47,551 bases of DNA from Alphaproteobacteria bacterium. Lineage in GTDB: Bacteria > Pseudomonadota > Alphaproteobacteria > Rhizobiales > Rhizobiaceae. The stretch lies in contig BOKV01000026.1 in the NCBI GenBank assembly GCA_016861165.1, forward strand, positions 1-47,551. The letters are read 5' to 3'. Each line of letters opens with the position of its first letter. The first letter of the stretch is position 1. Positions 27,702 to 36,508 of this stretch are shown here, piece by piece. The position numbers were made by a program, and so were the translations under genes. Below the pieces are notes generated by a model. It had not been told where the DNA came from and made no database searches. It saw nothing but the letters and a program-made list of their open reading frames with translations.

Positions 27702-30128
27702 TCAGGTCTTCAGCGGCACCTTGGGCACGAGGCCGGTTCCGGCCTCCTTGCCGGAGCCCGGCCGCTTGCCCGGCCCGGACGCCTTGGGCGGGCGCGGCCG
27801 GCGCGGCTTGCGCGCCGCTTCCGTCGGCCGCTCCGGCGTGACCGGCTGGTCCTCGATCGCCTCCAGCTTCAGCGCCTCCTCGCCCTGCGCCGACCTCACC
27901 AGGCTGACCTTGACGGTGCCGCCCTTCCTGAGCTTGCCGAACAGCACCTCGTCGGCCAGCGGCTTCTTGATGTGCTCCTGGATCACGCGGGCGAGCGGGC
28001 GGGCGCCCATGCGCTCGTCGAAGCCCTTGTTGGCCAGCCAGGCGATCGCATCCTCGCTCAGTTCGAAGGTCACGCCGCGCTCGGAAAGCTGCGCCTCGAG
28101 CTGCATGATGAACTTCTGGACCACCTTGTGGACGATCTCGGTCGGCAGCGAGGCGAACGCGATGATCGCGTCGAGCCGGTTGCGGAACTCCGGCGCGAAC
28201 ATGCGGTTGATCGCTTCCTCGTCGTCGCCGGTGCGCTTGGTCGAGCCGAAGCCGATCGCCGCCTTCTGCATCTCGGAGGCACCGGCATTGGTGGTCATGA
28301 TGATGATCGTGTTGCGGAAGTCGACCTGCTTGCCGTTGTGGTCGGTCAGCTTGCCGTGGTCCATCACCTGCAACAGGATGTTGAACAGGTCGGGATGGGC
28401 CTTCTCGATCTCGTCGAGCAGCAACACGCAGTGGGGATGCTGGTCGACTCCGTCGGTCAGCAGGCCGCCCTGGTCGAAGCCGACATAGCCGGGCGGCGCG
28501 CCGATCAGGCGGCTCACCGTGTGGCGCTCCATGTATTCGGACATGTCGAAGCGCAGCAGATTGACGCCGAGCGTCGAGGCGAGCTGGCGGGCGACCTCGG
28601 TCTTGCCGACGCCGGTCGGACCGGAGAACAGATAGGCGCCGATCGGCTTGTCCGGTTCGCGCAGGCCGGCGCGGGCAAGCTTGATCGAGGCGGCCAGCGC
28701 CTCGATCGCCTTGTCCTGGCCGTAGACGACGCGCTTGAGCTGCTCTTCGAGATTGGCCAGCACCACAGCGTCGTCCTTCGACACGGTCTTGGGCGGGATG
28801 CGCGCCATCGTGGCGATGGTCGCCTCGATCTCCTTGACGCCGATCGTCTTGCGCCGGCGCGCCTCGGGCAGCAGCTTCTGCGAGGCGCCGCTCTCGTCGA
28901 CAACGTCGATCGCCTTGTCGGGCAGCTTGCGGTCGTTGATGTAGCGGGCCGAAAGTTCGACCGCCGCCTTGATCGCCTCGCCGGTGTACTTGACCTTGTG
29001 GAACTCCTCGAAATAGGGCTTCAGCCCCTTCATGATCTCGACCGAATCGGCGATCGTCGGCTCGTTCACGTCGATCTTCTGGAACCGGCGCACCAGCGCC
29101 CGGTCCTTTTCGAAGAACTGCCGATATTCCTTGTAGGTCGTCGAGCCGATGCAGCGGATCGCGCCGGTTGACAGCGCCGGCTTGAGCAGGTTGGAGGCGT
29201 CCATCGCCCCGCCCGAGGTCGCGCCGGCGCCGATCACCGTGTGGATCTCGTCGATGAACATGATCGCGCCGGGGAACTCCTCGATCTCCTTGATCACCTG
29301 CTTCAGCCGTTCCTCGAAATCGCCGCGATAGCGCGTGCCGGCAAGCAGCGTTCCCATGTCGAGAGCGAAGATGGTGCAGTGCCTGAGCACGTCGGGCACG
29401 TCGCCCTCGACGATGCGCTTGGCCAGCCCCTCGGCGATCGCCGTCTTGCCGACGCCCGGGTCGCCGACATAGAGCGGGTTGTTCTTCGAGCGGCGGCACA
29501 GGATCTGGATGGTGCGGTTGACCTCGGCCTCGCGCCCGATAAGCGGGTCGATGCGGCCGGCCTTGGCCTTCTTGTTGAGGTTGACGCAATAGGCTTCGAG
29601 CGCGTCGCCCTTGGGCTTGGCCTCTTCCTCGCCGACGGCGGCCTGGTCGTCGTCGACGCCGCGCACCGGCCGGCTCTCGGAGGCGCCGGGGCGCTTGGCG
29701 ATGCCGTGCGAGATGTAGTTGACCGCGTCGTAGCGGGTCATCTCCTGCTCCTGCAGGAAATAGGCGGCATGGCTCTCGCGCTCGGCGAAGATGGCGACCA
29801 GCACGTTGGCGCCGGTCACTTCCTCGCGGCCGGAGGACTGGACGTGGATGACGGCGCGCTGGATGACGCGCTGGAAGCTCGCCGTTGGCTTGGCGTCCTC
29901 GTCATAATCGGTGACCAGGTTGGACAGTTCCGTGTCGATGTAGTCGACCAGGTTCTTGCGCAGCTGATCGAGGTCGACATTGCAGGCGCGCATCACCGCC
30001 GCCGCGTCGGAATCGTCGACCAGCGCCAGCAGCAGGTGTTCCAGCGTGGCGTATTCCTGATGCCGTTCGTTGGCATAGGTCAGCGCCTTGTGCAGGGCTT
30101 TCTCCAGGCTGTCGGTGAAGGAAGGCAA
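27702..30128 (-). CDS. clpA: ATP-dependent Clp protease ATP-binding subunit ClpA
   Basis: ClpA unfolds substrates and feeds them to ClpP. The 808-residue protein has an N-terminal double Clp-N domain (1-145) that binds ClpS, a first AAA+ module with Walker A GDPGVGKT (222-229) and Walker B FIDEIHT, and a second AAA+ module with Walker A GPTGVGKT and [12 protein letters not shown]. The ClpP-contacting IGF loop is present as [12 protein letters not shown]. The C-terminal 50 residues are a basic, Pro-rich extension beyond the usual end. clpS lies 13 bp upstream, giving a clpS-clpA operon. Confidence 0.96.
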   Translation of the reverse strand: MPSFTDSLEKALHKALTYANERHQEYATLEHLLLALVDDSDAAAVMRACNVDLDQLRKNLVDYIDTELSNLVTDYDEDAKPTASFQRVIQRAVIHVQSSGREEVTGANVLVAIFAERESHAAYFLQEQEMTRYDAVNYISHGIAKRPGASESRPVRGVDDDQAAVGEEEAKPKGDALEAYCVNLNKKAKAGRIDPLIGREAEVNRTIQILCRRSKNNPLYVGDPGVGKTAIAEGLAKRIVEGDVPDVLRHCTIFALDMGTLLAGTRYRGDFEERLKQVIKEIEEFPGAIMFIDEIHTVIGAGATSGGAMDASNLLKPALSTGAIRCIGSTTYKEYRQFFEKDRALVRRFQKIDVNEPTIADSVEIMKGLKPYFEEFHKVKYTGEAIKAAVELSARYINDRKLPDKAIDVVDESGASQKLLPEARRRKTIGVKEIEATIATMARIPPKTVSKDDAVVLANLEEQLKRVVYGQDKAIEALAASIKLARAGLREPDKPIGAYLFSGPTGVGKTEVARQLASTLGVNLLRFDMSEYMERHTVSRLIGAPPGYVGFDQGGLLTDGVDQHPHCVLLLDEIEKAHPDLFNILLQVMDHGKLTDHNGKQVDFRNTIIIMTTNAGASEMQKAAIGFGSTKRTGDDEEAINRMFAPEFRNRLDAIIAFASLPTEIVHKVVQKFIMQLEAQLSERGVTFELSEDAIAWLANKGFDERMGARPLARVIQEHIKKPLADEVLFGKLRKGGTVKVSLVRSAQGEEALKLEAIEDQPVTPERPTEAARKPRRPRPPKASGPGKRPGSGKEAGTGLVPKVPLKT

Positions 30129-30141
30129 AGAGCGGCTCCGT

Positions 30142-30579
30142 CTAGTTCTTTTCCATGACGCATTGCAGCGGGTGCTGGTGCTTGCGAGCGAAATCCATGA
30201 CCTGGGTCACCTTCGTCTCGGCCACCTCATAGGTATATATGCCGCATTCGCCGACTCCGTTATGGTGCACATGCAGCATGATTTGTGTGGCGACTTCGCG
30301 GCTCTTGCCGAAAAACCGTTCGAGGACCAGCACCACGAACTCCATCGGCGTGTAGTCGTCGTTGAGCAGCAGCACGCGATAGAGGCTGGGGCGCTTGGCC
30401 TTGGGCTTCGTCCGGGTGACCACCCCGGTTCCCGGTCCCGTCGCCCCGCGACCATTGTTCTTCTGTGCCTGCAGGCGCCAGCCGCCGGGTCGCCGTCGCG
30501 CCGCTCGGCTGCCCGCGCGCTCGCCCCTCCAGCCTTCCCTTGCATCCGCCAGGCGCACAGTCATCCATCCCGATTCCAT
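30142..30579 (-). CDS. clpS: ATP-dependent Clp protease adaptor ClpS
   Basis: ClpS delivers N-degron substrates to ClpA. The conserved region is complete: [20 protein letters not shown], the [22 protein letters not shown] loop with ClpA- and N-degron-contact residues, and the terminal [15 protein letters not shown]. The start is uncertain. The first ATG (30579) gives 145 residues, longer than the usual 100-120, with a basic low-complexity N-terminal stretch not typical of the family; a second ATG is at 30564, and a CTG at 30474 or a GTG just before [12 protein letters not shown] would give normal lengths. No strong ribosome binding site settles this. Confidence 0.93.
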   Translation of the reverse strand: MESGWMTVRLADAREGWRGERAGSRAARRRPGGWRLQAQKNNGRGATGPGTGVVTRTKPKAKRPSLYRVLLLNDDYTPMEFVVLVLERFFGKSREVATQIMLHVHHNGVGECGIYTYEVAETKVTQVMDFARKHQHPLQCVMEKN

Positions 30580-30675
30580 CGCTTTCGCCGCCGCGCCTCT
30601 CCTTCCAGTTCCGGCCGCCGCGCGACGGGTCTACGACAATGTCCTCCGGCAAATCACGCGCGTCATGCATCAACC

Positions 30676-30704
30676 AGTATGCCCCTCATCGGCGCCATGA
30701 TCAA
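30676..30704 (-). promoter_or_regulatory. Predicted promoter of clpS-clpA
   Basis: Reading the minus strand, TTGATC (30704-30699) and CATACT (30681-30676) are separated by 17 bp. Transcription would begin about 90 nt before the first ClpS ATG. It is a moderate match to the sigma70 consensus; no heat-shock consensus is evident. Confidence 0.4.
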
Positions 30705-30818
30705 AGCGGTTTTTTTGAAGACGGGCTGCCGCGACACGTCGCCGATGATGCCGCCACACCACTTCTAGATAGGCTGGCGCATCGGCATGTTAAGGGCCGC
30801 CCCGGCGAAAATTCGCCA

Positions 30819-30848
30819 ACAAAAAACCCGGCTACGGGCAGCCGGGTT
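30819..30848 (-). terminator. Rho-independent terminator of the phasin gene
   Basis: AACCCGGCT (30825-30833) and AGCCGGGTT (30840-30848) form a 9-bp stem with a 6-nt loop. On the minus strand the stem is followed by six U residues. It lies about 30 nt past the phasin stop. Confidence 0.85.
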
Positions 30849-30876
30849 CGCATGCACGGCACAAGGCAGGCACGGC

Positions 30877-31206
30877 CTACTTGACGACCTTCGGCATGGC
30901 CTTTTCGAACGGCTTGTAGGCTTCCTTGGCGATGTCGGCGTAGAGTTCGCCCATCCGCGTGGCCTGCGCCACGAACGACTCGTAGGCCGACTTGGCGTAC
31001 TCGGTCTGCACCTCGAAGGCCTTGTCGATGCTCTTGGAAGCCAGCAGCTTCTCGGTGGCCGCCGACGACGTCTCGAACGACTGCTTGGCGTAGTCGGCCG
31101 CTTCCTTGGCGATGTCCTGGAAGCCCTTGGTCATGGCGTTCAGGCTCTTGATCGCGACGTCGAAATTCTCCTGATTCTGCTTCTGGATCGTCTCGAAATT
31201 CATCAT
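30877..31206 (-). CDS. Phasin family protein
   Basis: Phasins coat polyhydroxyalkanoate granules. From the first of two tandem ATGs (31206), with AAGGA about 9 nt upstream, the protein has 109 residues and is almost wholly helical: MMNFETIQKQNQENFDVAIK, FQDIAKEAADYAKQSFE, KSIDKAFEVQTEYAKSAYES, AKEAYKPFEKAMPKVVK. This matches the phasin_2 type. The open frame upstream to 31287 crosses the promoter and is not coding. A strong promoter containing TGC-rich boxes lies upstream, consistent with control by PhaR, the PHA-responsive repressor known from Paracoccus. A clear terminator follows, so the gene is monocistronic. Confidence 0.9.
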   Translation of the reverse strand: MMNFETIQKQNQENFDVAIKSLNAMTKGFQDIAKEAADYAKQSFETSSAATEKLLASKSIDKAFEVQTEYAKSAYESFVAQATRMGELYADIAKEAYKPFEKAMPKVVK

Positions 31207-31289
31207 GTATGGGGTCCTTCGGGGTTGGCTGTCGGGGGTGGCTGGCCGGGCACGAGCGCGGTCATTTCGGTCGCGCCACGTCGGCAATC

Positions 31290-31318
31290 AATATAGGTGC
31301 AGTGCACAAATCAGTCAA
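31290..31318 (-). promoter_or_regulatory. Predicted sigma70-type promoter of the phasin gene
   Basis: On the minus strand TTGACT (31318-31313) and TATATT (31295-31290) are separated by exactly 17 bp, a very good match to consensus. The 17-bp spacer contains the TGCAGTGCA box (31298-31306), so a protein bound there would block polymerase. Confidence 0.75.
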
Positions 31319-31336
31319 CCGTTTTTGTGCAGTGCA
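31298..31336. promoter_or_regulatory. Paired TGCAGTGCA boxes, candidate PhaR operator
   Basis: TGCAGTGCA occurs at 31298-31306 and 31328-31336, exactly 30 bp apart (about three helical turns). With flanks the two sites form an inverted repeat of 13 bp (12 matching) around a 13-nt spacer. PhaR of Paracoccus is known to bind TGC-rich sites upstream of the phasin gene. The assignment to PhaR is inference. Confidence 0.6.
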
Positions 31337-31419
31337 TCATCGGATGCGACGCGATGCCGCCCGTTGCCAGTGCGCCCGAGCTGTGGAACCATCGGGCCAA
31401 AAGAAGAGGAAATTGCGGC

Positions 31420-32721
31420 ATGGACCAGGTCTGGGCGGCGCTTGACAGGCGCGTCGGCGAAATGACGGCGGAAGTGGTCGAGCTCACCCGCGATCTGGTC
31501 CGCTTCCCAACGGTCAATCCGCCGGGGGAAGCCTACACGCCGTGCGCCGAGTATGTCGGACGGCGTCTTGCCCGCTCCGGCTTCGATGTGCGCTACATCC
31601 GTGGCGAGGCCACGCCCGGCGATTCCGACCGCTACCCGCGCACCAATGTCGTTGCCCGCCGCGAGGGGAGGCGTGCCGGGCCGACGGTGCACTTCAATTC
31701 CCACATCGACGTGGTCGAGGCGGGCGACGGCTGGACCGTCGACCCGTTCGCGGGTGTCGTCCGCGACGGCAAGGTGTTCGGGCGCGGCACCTGCGACATG
31801 AAGGGTGGGCTGGCCGCCTCCATCGTCGCCGTCGAGGCCTACCTGGCCGTCGTGCCGGACTTTCCCGGCGCCATCGAGATTTCCGGCACGGTCGACGAGG
31901 AATCGGGCGGCTTCGGCGGCGTCGCCTATCTCGCCCGCCAGGGATTCTTTTCGCGGCCGCGGGTCGACCACGTCATCATCCCCGAGCCGCTCAACAAGGA
32001 CCGCATCTGCCTCGGCCATCGCGGCGTGTGGTGGGCCGAGATCGAGACCAGGGGCGAGATCGCCCACGGCTCGATGCCGTTCCTCGGCGACTGCGCCGTG
32101 CGCCACATGGGCGCCGTGCTGGAGGCGTTCGAGCGTGAGCTGTTTCCCGCGCTCGACCGCCGCCAGACGAAGATGCCGGTCGTGCCCGAGGGCGCCCGCC
32201 GCTCGACCATCAACCTCAACTCGATCCATGGCGGGCAAATGGAGGCATCGGCCGACGACTACACCGGCCTGCCCTCCCCCAACGTTCCCGACTCCTGCCG
32301 GCTCACCATCGACCGCCGCTTTCTGATCGAGGAGGACCCGACCCAGGTCAAGGGCGAGGTCATCGCCATACTCGACCGGCTGAAGGCGACCCGTCCGAAA
32401 TTCGACTACGCGCTGCGCGAAATCATGGAGGTGCTGCCGACCATGACCGAGCGCGACGCCCCGGTGGCCAGGGCCGTGGCCGCCGGCATCGAGGCCGTCT
32501 TCGGCCGCGCGCCCGAATATGTCATCTCGCCTGGCACCTACGACCAGAAGCACATCGCCCGCATCGGCCACCTGCACGACTGCATCGCCTACGGCCCCGG
32601 CATCCTCGACCTCGCCCACCGCCCCGACGAGTTCATCGTCATCGACGACATGATCGAAAGCGCCCGCGTCATGGCTTTCGCGCTGGACCGGCTGCTGACC
32701 GGCCAGGCGCCGCCGTCGTGA
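31420..32721 (+). CDS. M20 family metallopeptidase/deacylase (ArgE/DapE type)
   Basis: The 433-residue enzyme begins MDQVWAALDRRVG with AGAGGA upstream; the longer open frame overlaps the phasin promoter and is not used. Dinuclear zinc ligands are visible: His95 and Asp97 in HFNSHIDVV, Asp126 in GRGTCDMKGG, Glu160-Glu161 in VDEESGG, and late His residues in SPGTYDQKHIARIGH. M20 enzymes remove acyl groups or cleave dipeptides; annotation as acetylornithine deacetylase or succinyl-diaminopimelate desuccinylase is possible but the substrate is not fixed by sequence. The peptide ABC importer follows on the same strand after 180 bp, which suggests that it processes an imported peptide or N-acyl amino acid. 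Confidence 0.88.
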   Translation: MDQVWAALDRRVGEMTAEVVELTRDLVRFPTVNPPGEAYTPCAEYVGRRLARSGFDVRYIRGEATPGDSDRYPRTNVVARREGRRAGPTVHFNSHIDVVEAGDGWTVDPFAGVVRDGKVFGRGTCDMKGGLAASIVAVEAYLAVVPDFPGAIEISGTVDEESGGFGGVAYLARQGFFSRPRVDHVIIPEPLNKDRICLGHRGVWWAEIETRGEIAHGSMPFLGDCAVRHMGAVLEAFERELFPALDRRQTKMPVVPEGARRSTINLNSIHGGQMEASADDYTGLPSPNVPDSCRLTIDRRFLIEEDPTQVKGEVIAILDRLKATRPKFDYALREIMEVLPTMTERDAPVARAVAAGIEAVFGRAPEYVISPGTYDQKHIARIGHLHDCIAYGPGILDLAHRPDEFIVIDDMIESARVMAFALDRLLTGQAPPS

Positions 32722-32785
32722 CTTCGTCGTGACCGCCGACAGCCGCCTCCGGCCGCCGCCGAAGGCTGTCGCGCCCAACCACCAA

Positions 32786-32813
32786 TTGGTTGCATAACGC
32801 GGCCGATTAAATC
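32786..32813 (+). promoter_or_regulatory. Possible promoter of the peptide ABC importer operon
   Basis: TTGGTT (32786-32791) is followed after 16 bp by TAAATC (32808-32813), about 90 nt before the binding-protein start. The -35 overlaps the palindrome ACCAATTGGT. Moderate match only. Confidence 0.3.
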
Positions 32814-32901
32814 AATCTGGGCCGTCTGAAGGCGGCGCCAGCTGGACGCAGCGAAGGGACGCTGCCGCACAATCGGATCTTCGTCCGACAGGAGGCTGTT
32901 C

Positions 32902-34389
32902 ATGAACATCGTCAAAACAATAATGGCCGCGACCGCGCTCGCCTCGCTGGTGGCGTGGGGAGCGCCCGCCTTCGCCGCGCGCGACACGCTCACCCTCGGC
33001 GTCGTTCTCGAGCCGCCGCATCTCGACCCGACCGCCGGCGCCGCCGCGGCCATCGACGAGGTCGTCTACGCCAACGTGTTCGAGGGGCTGACCCGCATCG
33101 GCCCGAGCGGCGAAGTGCTGCCGGCGCTCGCCGCCAGTTGGGACATTTCGGAGGATGGCAAGGTCTACACCTTCCACCTGCGCGCGAACGTCAAGTTCCA
33201 CGACGGCACCGGTTTCGACGCCGATGACGTCAAGTTCTCGCTCGACCGGGCCCGCGCCGACGATTCGGTCAACGCCCAGAAGGGCCTTTTCGCCCAGATC
33301 GACACGGTCGAGGTGGTCGACCCGGCCACCGTCAAGGTGACGCTCAAGCAGCCGCAGGGCTCCTTCCTCTACAACATGGGCTGGGGCGACGCCGTAATCG
33401 TCGCGCCCGAATCGGCCGAGACCAACAAGGACAAGCCCGTCGGCACCGGGCCGTTCAGGTTCGACAACTGGGCCAAGGGCTCCTCGATCACCATCGTCAG
33501 GAACGACGACTACTGGGGCGACAAGGTGGCGCTGGCCAAGGCCGAATTCCGCATCATCCCCGACGCCGCCGCCGCGATTCCGGCGCTGCTTTCGGGCGAC
33601 GTCCAGTGCTTCCCGTTCATGCCCGTCGGCGACGCTCTCGCCCAGATCGAGGCCGATCCGCGCTTCACCGTGGTGATCGGCGCCACCGAAGGCGAGACCA
33701 TCCTGTCGACCAACAACAAGAAGCCGCCCTTCGACAATCTGAAGGTGCGCCAGGCGATCGCTCACGCGCTCAACCGCGAGGAGATCATCGCCGGCAACGG
33801 CTCCGGCCTCGGCACGCCGATCGGCACGCATTTCTCGCCGGGCAACGAGGCCTATGTCGACCTGACCGGCACCTACCCCTACGATCCGGAGAAGGCCAAG
33901 GCGCTGTTGGCGGCGGCCGGCTTCCCCAACGGCTTCAAGGCAACGCTGAAGCTGCCGCCGCCGGCCTATGCTCGCGACGGCGGACAGGTCGTCGCCTCGC
34001 AGCTGCGCGCCGTCGGCATCGAACTGGAGCTGATTCCGGTCGAATGGGCCGACTGGCTGGAGCAGGTGTTCAAGAACAAGGACTACGACCTGACCATCGT
34101 CTCCCACACCGAGCCGAATGACATCGGCATCTACGCCCGCAAGGACTACTACTTCAACTACGACAATCCGGACTTCGACAAGGTGATGGCCGATCTGGAC
34201 GCGACCTCGGACCAGGCCAAGCGCAACGAGCTCTACGGCCAGGCACAGCGGATCATCGCCGAGGACGCCGTCAACGGCTACATGTTCCAGCTCGCCAAGG
34301 TCGGCGTCTGGGACGCCAAGCTGGAGGGCATGTGGCACAATGCTCCGGTCCAGGCCAACGACCTGACCAAGGTGCGCTGGACGGAGTGA
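32902..34389 (+). CDS. Peptide ABC transporter substrate-binding protein (SBP family 5)
   Basis: The 495-residue protein starts after AGGAGG with a signal peptide (MNIVKTIMAATALASLVAWG, cleavage after AFA near residue 27). It has the family 5 features LEPPHLDPTAGAAAAIDEVVYANVFEGLTRI, YTFHLRANVKFHDGTGFDADDVKFSLDRA and VRQAIAHALNREEII. It captures peptides or similar solutes in the periplasm and hands them to the permeases encoded downstream. The specific ligand is not predictable. A 295-bp gap holding palindromic repeats separates it from the permease gene, an arrangement that often keeps binding-protein mRNA more abundant than the rest. Confidence 0.93.
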   Translation: MNIVKTIMAATALASLVAWGAPAFAARDTLTLGVVLEPPHLDPTAGAAAAIDEVVYANVFEGLTRIGPSGEVLPALAASWDISEDGKVYTFHLRANVKFHDGTGFDADDVKFSLDRARADDSVNAQKGLFAQIDTVEVVDPATVKVTLKQPQGSFLYNMGWGDAVIVAPESAETNKDKPVGTGPFRFDNWAKGSSITIVRNDDYWGDKVALAKAEFRIIPDAAAAIPALLSGDVQCFPFMPVGDALAQIEADPRFTVVIGATEGETILSTNNKKPPFDNLKVRQAIAHALNREEIIAGNGSGLGTPIGTHFSPGNEAYVDLTGTYPYDPEKAKALLAAAGFPNGFKATLKLPPPAYARDGGQVVASQLRAVGIELELIPVEWADWLEQVFKNKDYDLTIVSHTEPNDIGIYARKDYYFNYDNPDFDKVMADLDATSDQAKRNELYGQAQRIIAEDAVNGYMFQLAKVGVWDAKLEGMWHNAPVQANDLTKVRWTE

Positions 34390-34395
34390 CGCCGG

Positions 34396-34519
34396 CGCCC
34401 CTCATCCCCCTGCCGGGACCTTCTCCCCGTGAACGGGGAGAAGGGGCAAGCGGCGACCATCCGACCTTCCCTTCTCCCCGTTCACGGGGAGAAGGTGCCC
34501 GAAGGGCGGATGAGGGGCG
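34396..34519. repeat. Nested palindromic intergenic repeat (rhizobial RPE-like)
   Basis: Outer perfect 12-bp inverted repeats (CGCCCCTCATCC at 34396-34407 and GGATGAGGGGCG at 34508-34519) enclose two hairpins. Each has 12-bp arms CCTTCTCCCCGT / ACGGGGAGAAGG with a 2-nt loop, at 34419-34444 and 34470-34495. Such CTCCCCG/CGGGGAG palindromes are frequent in Rhizobiales intergenic regions. It may stabilise upstream mRNA or terminate partially. Confidence 0.8.
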
Positions 34520-34534
34520 GCGCGGGCGTCGTTT

Positions 34535-34684
34535 CGCGCCCTCCCCCTTGCGGGGAGGCGGCCGAGCCGGACGGGGCGAAGGCGAGGCGGTGGGGGTAAC
34601 GACGTTTTCCCGTGCCGGTGAAACATCCGGTCTGGCCGTCTTGCGGATCGCCGGCGTTCCCGGGGGCCAGGCCCGGAATCCGCC
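34535..34684. other. Remainder of the binding protein-permease gap
   Basis: The stretch begins with another repeat-like segment, CCCTCCCCCTTGCGGGGAGG (about 34540-34559), of the kind scattered through rhizobial genomes. No gene or clear promoter is seen before the permease start. Confidence 0.5.
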
Positions 34685-35628
<944 letters not shown>

Positions 35629-35629
<1 letters not shown>

Positions 35630-36501
35630 TGAGCGATCTCGCCTTCGCCGCCCCGCCGACCGGTGCCGCCACCTTCCTGCGCCGGGCGCTGCGCAACCGC
35701 TCCTTCGTCACCGGGCTGGCGATCACGGCGCTGGTCGCCCTGGTCGCGCTGGTCTCGTTCTTCTGGACGCCCTACGACATCACCCACCTGCCGGTCGCCG
35801 AGCGCATGAAGCCGCCATCGGCCAGCAACCTGTTCGGGACCGATCATTTCGGCCGCGACATCTTTTCGATGATCATGATCGGCTCGCGCAACTCGATCGC
35901 GGTGGCGCTCATCGCCGTCGGCATCGGCATGGGCATCGGCGTGCCGCTCGGCTGCGCGGCGGCCGCCCGCGGCGGCTGGCTGGACGAGGCGGTGATGCGT
36001 TTCAACGACATCGTCTTCGCCTTCCCCGCGCTCCTCTCGGCGATCATGATCACGGCGATTTTCGGCCCTGGCGCCGTCAACGCCATCATCGCCATCGGCA
36101 TTTTCAACATTCCGGTGTTCGCGCGCGTCGCCCGCGCCGGCGCCCTGGCGCTGTGGCCGCGCGAGTTCATCATGGCCGCCCGCGTCGCCGGCAAGGGTGC
36201 CGCGCGCATCACGGTCGAGCACATCCTGCCCAACATCGTCAGCCTGCTGCTGGTCCAGGGTACCATCCAGTTCGCGCTCGGCATCCTCGCCGAGGCGGGC
36301 CTCTCCTATGTCGGTCTCGGCGCCCAGCCGCCGATGCCGAGCTGGGGCCGCATGCTGTTCGACGCCCAGACCCGCATGATGGTGGCGCCGCATCTGGCGC
36401 TGTTTCCGGGATTTGCCATCGTCATCACCGTGCTCGGCCTCAACCTGCTCGGCGACGGCCTGCGCGACCTGCTCGACCCGCGCCTGAACCGCGAGCGCTG
36501 A
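35629..36501 (+). CDS. Peptide ABC transporter permease (DppC/OppC type)
   Basis: The 290-residue protein starts at the ATG in the TGATG junction with the upstream permease. It carries the DppC signature LFGTDHFGRDIFSMIMIGSR near residue 65, about six membrane helices, and an EAA-type loop REFIMAARVAGKGAARITVEHILPN that docks on the ATPase. The C-terminus LGDGLRDLLDPRLNRER is standard for the class. It is followed 7 bp later by the fused ATPase gene. Confidence 0.93.
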
Positions 36502-36508
36502 CAAGGCC

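Noticed and set aside
28860..28960. Long minus-strand alternative frame of about 700 codons across clpA
   Set aside because: It is a shifted reading of clpA with no stop because of GC content; the ClpA frame has all AAA+ motifs.
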